From: PRO6 sp035565775
Lineage (GTDB): Bacteria > Pseudomonadota > Alphaproteobacteria > Rhizobiales > Xanthobacteraceae
Assembly: GCA_035565775.1 (NCBI GenBank)
Contig: DATMRW010000009.1
Coordinates: 62,001-126,000 of the forward strand
Length of the DNA: 64,000 nucleotides
Direction of reading: 5' to 3'
Shown in pieces: positions 62,345-64,000 of the stretch. Below the pieces are notes generated by a model. The model ran no database searches. It saw only the letters and a program-made list of their open reading frames with translations, and was not told the origin of the DNA. Position 1 is the first letter of the stretch; each line of letters starts with the position of its first letter. Made by a program: the position numbers and the translations under genes.

Positions 62345-62684
62345 TCATTTCAATGGCTTAGAAACCTTTCCCCCCAAAATTCGGATCCGATTGGCTGCGA
62401 TTTCGCGCACGGCTCGCCTGTGCCGAATACGACAACTATCGCCGCGCGAAACGTCGAATCGTTTCGCCGGAAACGGCGTCTTCCCAGCCGCGAATCGCTC
62501 CCGCAGAAGCCGCACCGCGATACTGATTCCCGCCCAGGCCCCAGCCCTATTCGGAGAGAACCACCCGCTGCGCCCGCCCGCCGCAGCTTGGCGGGGCAGA
62601 ATCAGCCTGCGCAGATGGAACGGCCTCGACTGCGCAGCCGATGCCGTTCCATAATTGCCGCTTCACCGCTTCCGGGACATGCCG
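62345..62684. other. 340-bp spacer after tRNA-Asp
   Basis: No gene is supported. An 8-bp perfect hairpin GCGAAACG / CGTTTCGC with a 6-base loop is at 62446-62467. I find no integrase gene and no repeat of the tRNA 3' end, so there is no sign of an integrated element at this tRNA. Confidence 0.5.
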
Positions 62685-63959
62685 ATGACACAGCCCCACG
62701 CCCCCGCACTGAAGTTCACCCACACGGTTACGGAGCGTTTTCTCCGCTACGTCACGATCGACACCCAGTCCGATCCGGAATCGCCGACGATCCCTTCGAC
62801 CGAGAAGCAGAAGGATCTCGGCCGCCTCCTCGTGCGCGAACTGCATGCGATGGGAATCACCGACGCCGAGCTCGATCCGTACGGCTACGTCTACGCGACC
62901 ATCCCGGCGACGACCGACAAGCCGGTGCCGGTCATCTGTTTCTGCTCGCATATGGACACCTCGCCCGATTGCAGCGGCAAGGATGTGAAGCCGCAGATCG
63001 TCAAAAACTATCAGGGCGGCGACATCGTGCTGCCGGCCGATCCCAAGCAGGTGATTCGGGTCAGCGAGAATCCGGCGCTGCTCGACCAGATCGGCCACGA
63101 TATCATCACGACAGACGGCACGACGCTGCTCGGGGCGGACAACAAGGCGGGCATCGCCGAGATCATGGATGCCGCCGCCTTCCTCGTCGCCAATCCGCAG
63201 ATCCGCCATGGCATGATCAAGATCCTGTTCACGCCGGACGAGGAGATCGGCCGCGGCGTCGACAAGGTCGACCTCAAGCGGCTTGGCGCGGACTTCGCCT
63301 ACACGATCGATGGCGAGACAGTGGGCCATCTCGAGGACGAGACTTTTTCCGCCGACGCGGCGACCGTCACCATCGAAGGCGTCAGCACCCACCCCGGATT
63401 TGCCAAGGGACGCATGGAACATGCCATCAAGGCAGCTGCACGCATCGTGGAACGGCTTCCGCAGGACACCTGTTCGCCGGAGACGACCGAGGGCAAGGAG
63501 GGCTTCCTCCACCCCGTCAGCATCACTGGCAGCCTCGAGAGCGCGACGCTGAGCCTGATCGTGCGCGACTTCACCGAGGCCGGGTTGCAGGAGAAGGAAG
63601 CGCTGCTGGAAAACATTGTACGCGAGGTGATGCTGGAGTTTCCGCGCTCGAGCTATGAGATCGCGTTCAAGGAGCAGTACCGCAACATGAAGGTGGTGCT
63701 CGACCAGCACCCGGCGGTCGTCAACAACGCGCTCGAGGCAATCCGGCGGACGGGCTTAAAGCCGGTGCGCTCGAGCATTCGCGGCGGCACGGATGGCTCG
63801 CGGCTGTCATTCATGGGCCTGCCCTGCCCCAACATCTTCGCCGGCGAGCACAGCTTCCACGCGCGCACCGAATGGGTCAGCGTGCAGGACATGGAAAAGG
63901 CAGTGCAGACCATCGTCCATCTGGTGATGGTCTGGGAAGAGCGCGCCGTTCCCGCCTGA
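62685..63959 (+). CDS. pepT: Tripeptide aminopeptidase PepT
   Basis: Dizinc M20B peptidase removing the N-terminal residue of tripeptides in the cytoplasm. The frame is open to 62655; the ATG at 62685 has GGGA seven bases upstream and gives 424 residues (MTQPHAPALKFTHTVTERFL). Metal ligands and catalytic residues: FCSHMDTSPD (His and Asp), LLGADNKAGIAEIM (bridging Asp), FTPDEEIGRG (catalytic and ligand Glu), AYTIDGE and the C-terminal NIFAGEHSFHARTEW His. It stands alone; the window ends 41 bp after its stop. Confidence 0.96.
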   Translation: MTQPHAPALKFTHTVTERFLRYVTIDTQSDPESPTIPSTEKQKDLGRLLVRELHAMGITDAELDPYGYVYATIPATTDKPVPVICFCSHMDTSPDCSGKDVKPQIVKNYQGGDIVLPADPKQVIRVSENPALLDQIGHDIITTDGTTLLGADNKAGIAEIMDAAAFLVANPQIRHGMIKILFTPDEEIGRGVDKVDLKRLGADFAYTIDGETVGHLEDETFSADAATVTIEGVSTHPGFAKGRMEHAIKAAARIVERLPQDTCSPETTEGKEGFLHPVSITGSLESATLSLIVRDFTEAGLQEKEALLENIVREVMLEFPRSSYEIAFKEQYRNMKVVLDQHPAVVNNALEAIRRTGLKPVRSSIRGGTDGSRLSFMGLPCPNIFAGEHSFHARTEWVSVQDMEKAVQTIVHLVMVWEERAVPA

Positions 63960-64000
63960 TCCGCAGCCACAGGGATCGCAAGACAAAAAAATCCGCCCGA

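Noticed and set aside
62345..62684. Possible integrated element beside tRNA-Asp
   Set aside because: No integrase, no duplicated tRNA 3' end and a housekeeping gene (pepT) directly after; simply an intergenic spacer.

Overview
The window looks like chromosomal core sequence from an alphaproteobacterium of the Bradyrhizobium / Rhodopseudomonas / Afipia group (Nitrobacteraceae, formerly Bradyrhizobiaceae). Four things point there: high GC, the gene order trpDC-moaC-moeA-lexA-comEC-gltX-gltA-lpx-bamA-rseP-dxr-cdsA-uppS-frr-pyrH-tsf-rpsB, a second block dnaE-lolD-lolC-proS-DUF1467-mce-rnj-birA-nuoN..A, and LexA boxes of the alphaproteobacterial GAAC-N7-GAAC type. There is no prophage, IS element or CRISPR array. 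Almost everything can be assigned to a conserved family.

Layout. 1-3353 (+): end of trpD, trpC, moaC, moeA. 3390-4339: the SOS repressor lexA behind a double SOS box. 4340-5513: a gene-poor spacer. 5514-7868 (-): comEC. 7970-10960 (+): gltX and gltA. 11086-26385 (-): envelope and translation genes, namely lpxB, lpxI, lpxA, fabZ, lpxD, bamA, rseP, dxr, cdsA, uppS, frr, pyrH, tsf, rpsB. 26602-29040 (-): a secreted caspase-fold protein lacking both catalytic residues. 29268-32810 (-): dnaE. 33007-33108 (-): a 33-residue membrane peptide behind two SOS boxes. 33296-33667 (+): a DUF3551 protein. 33664-37070 (-): lolD, lolC and a short proS. 37373-38406 (-): a copper-chaperone pair. About 38626-38796 (+): a structured, terminator-ended candidate small RNA. 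38975-57807 (-): a near-continuous operon of DUF1467, mce, rnj, birA and the 14 nuo genes of complex I, with an FkbM-type methyltransferase gene between nuoE and nuoD. 58284-59606: small stress or envelope genes. 59680-61436 (-): sorAB sulfite dehydrogenase. 61716-62039 (-): HU. 62268-62344 (+): tRNA-Asp. 62685-63959 (+): pepT.

How the parts work together. The central block makes lipid A (LpxA, LpxD, LpxI, LpxB with FabZ), inserts outer-membrane proteins (BamA), supplies isoprenoid and phospholipid precursors (Dxr, UppS, CdsA) and couples them to translation factors (Frr, Tsf, RpsB). LolCD exports lipoproteins. The nuo operon encodes the whole proton-pumping NADH:quinone oxidoreductase and runs on into BirA, RNase J and methylmalonyl-CoA epimerase. 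LexA at one end and its apparent target, the 33-residue peptide, form a small SOS circuit inside the window.

The most notable undescribed signal is the SOS-boxed membrane peptide upstream of dnaE, which resembles in concept the Caulobacter SOS division inhibitor SidA. Next come the candidate RNA at 38.6-38.8 kb, the FkbM methyltransferase inside the complex I operon, and the catalytically dead caspase homologue. Start codons were moved from the longest open frame wherever family length, ribosome-binding site or overlap argued for it; each case is explained in its entry.
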